Below, piece after piece: positions 5,849 through 6,924 of a stretch of 6,924 nucleotides of DNA (the stretch's first letter is position 1; every line of letters begins with the position of its first letter). Source of the DNA: Piscirickettsiaceae bacterium (GTDB lineage Bacteria; Pseudomonadota; Gammaproteobacteria; PS1; Pseudothioglobaceae). A program made the position numbers and the translations under genes. Below the pieces are notes generated by a model. The model was not told where the DNA came from. It ran no database searches and saw only the letters and a program-made list of their open reading frames with translations. The stretch spans positions 2,476 to 9,399 of the forward strand of contig DTVJ01000057.1 in the NCBI GenBank assembly GCA_012963565.1, given 5' to 3'.

Positions 5849-6924
5849 TTAACGTGCAGATTTAACATCTGAAGGTTGAACAACACTGCCTGTGTTACCA
5901 AAGGCTTTTCTTTCGTAAGTAATTACTGAAGCAAGATCTGCGTCACCTAACATCTTAAATGCTGGCATACCGCCTTTACCATGAAGAACGATCTTCATGT
6001 GATCAGCTGCTGAGCCGTTAGCCACAATTGAGCCTTTCATAGGCGGGAAGATTGGCGGCATACCTGAGCCGTCTTTCTTATGACAACCAGCACAGTTAGC
6101 GTTATAAACACCTTCACCTTGTGCCATTAACTCATCTTTAGACCATGTCTTAGTAGCACTTGCTACTGCTGCTGCTTTTTCTGCTTGTTGCTCTGAAACC
6201 CATTTTGCGTAATCTGCTTTAGAAACCACATCAACTACGATTGGCATGAAGCCGTGGTCTTTACCACAAAGCTCAGCACACTGACCGCGGTAAGTGCCGA
6301 TTTCATCAATCTTAGCCCACGCATCATTAATAAAGCCTGGGTTGGCGTCTTGTTTAACACCAAATGCAGGCACCCACCAGGCGTGGATTACGTCTGCTGA
6401 AGTGATTAGGAAACGAATTGAAGTATCTACAGGCAACACTAAGCGTTTATCAACTGAAAGTAGGTAAGGTTCTTTTTCGTCAACTTTTTGAAGATCTGCC
6501 GGCGTTTTATAGATAACATCTTTAGAAGACTGCGCTAGGTTAGAAATGAAGCTAATGCCTTCTTTAGGATAATCATACTGCCATTTCCACTGGTGACCCG
6601 TAACCTTAATGTTTAATTCGGCCTTAGAGGTATCTTCTAAATCAATTAACGTCTTAGAAGCAGGAATTGCCATTAACACTAGAATAATAATTGGAACACC
6701 AGTCCATAAAAACTCTGCTTTGGTGCTTTCATGAAAATTAGAAGCTACAGCGCCTTTTGACTTTCTGTGTGCAAAAACTGAATAAAACATTGCACCAAAT
6801 ACAACCACAGCGATTGCCACACAAACCCAAAACACCATCATGTGTAAGTCGTAAATATCATGACTGAGTGAAGTTACACCTTCAGTCATGTTAAGGCCGT
6901 ACTCAGCAAACACATTAGTTGACA
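5849..6924 (-). CDS. coxB: Cytochrome c oxidase subunit II with fused cytochrome c domain (5' partial)
   Basis: Subunit II accepts electrons at a CuA centre and passes them to subunit I. The frame stays open to the right window edge, so the true start is outside; the GTG at 6913 is probably internal. The residues at the edge, STNVFA before EYGLNM, look like the end of a signal peptide with cleavage after VFA. Counting the GTG codon as 1: two helices (about 24-48 and 68-88), the aromatic patch HQWKWQYDY (107-115), and CuA ligands H177, C212, E214 (backbone), C216, H220 and M223. An Ala/Lys-rich linker (about 242-256) leads to a C-terminal cytochrome c domain with CAGCH (274-278) and probable axial Met316 (GGMPAF). 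The fusion makes this a caa3-type oxidase that also needs the cytochrome c maturation system. The stop lies 16 bases before coxA. Confidence 0.97.
   Translation of the reverse strand, partial: STNVFAEYGLNMTEGVTSLSHDIYDLHMMVFWVCVAIAVVVFGAMFYSVFAHRKSKGAVASNFHESTKAEFLWTGVPIIILVLMAIPASKTLIDLEDTSKAELNIKVTGHQWKWQYDYPKEGISFISNLAQSSKDVIYKTPADLQKVDEKEPYLLSVDKRLVLPVDTSIRFLITSADVIHAWWVPAFGVKQDANPGFINDAWAKIDEIGTYRGQCAELCGKDHGFMPIVVDVVSKADYAKWVSEQQAEKAAAVASATKTWSKDELMAQGEGVYNANCAGCHKKDGSGMPPIFPPMKGSIVANGSAADHMKIVLHGKGGMPAFKMLGDADLASVITYERKAFGNTGSVVQPSDVKSAR

Overview
The window is a respiratory-oxidase locus. Every gene I can support lies on the minus strand, so transcription runs from high to low coordinates. 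The moderately AT-rich composition, the gene order and the protein character suggest an aerobic or microaerobic gammaproteobacterium, probably marine, but the genus cannot be read from the sequence. I see no mobile element, RNA gene or CRISPR array.

Right part (about 6924 down to 2604): the core operon of a heme-copper oxidase of type A1 (aa3/caa3). The order is coxB (subunit II with CuA and a fused C-terminal cytochrome c, its 5' end cut by the window edge), coxA (catalytic subunit I), a 33-codon membrane micro-ORF, ctaG/cox11 (CuB copper insertion) and coxC (subunit III). The genes are packed with 16, -1, 0 and 15 bases between them. The run ends in a strong intrinsic terminator at about 2601-2633.

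Middle part (2576 down to 1639): a two-gene coupled unit with ATGA overlap. It encodes a DUF2909-type small twin-TM protein and a SURF1-family assembly factor. I see no promoter between the terminator and this unit, so it probably depends on terminator read-through.

Left part (1638 down to 1): a 114-base spacer holds a near-consensus sigma70 promoter (TTGACG, 17 bases, TAGAAT) for a second terminal oxidase. It is followed by ccoN (cbb3 catalytic subunit, GTG start) and the first 27 codons of a gene that fits ccoO, which runs off the window.

Together the locus places a caa3-type oxidase, suited to high oxygen, beside a cbb3-type oxidase of high oxygen affinity. Each has all the catalytic ligands I can check in this window. 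The heme A genes (ctaB, ctaA/cox15) and sco that often follow surf1 are not in the position where I would expect them; ccoN sits there instead. Nothing here amounts to a wholly new system. The items most worth checking are the conserved-position micro-ORF between coxA and ctaG, the caa3/cbb3 junction with its strong promoter lacking an FNR box, the internal terminator, and the altered copper-chaperone motif in CtaG.
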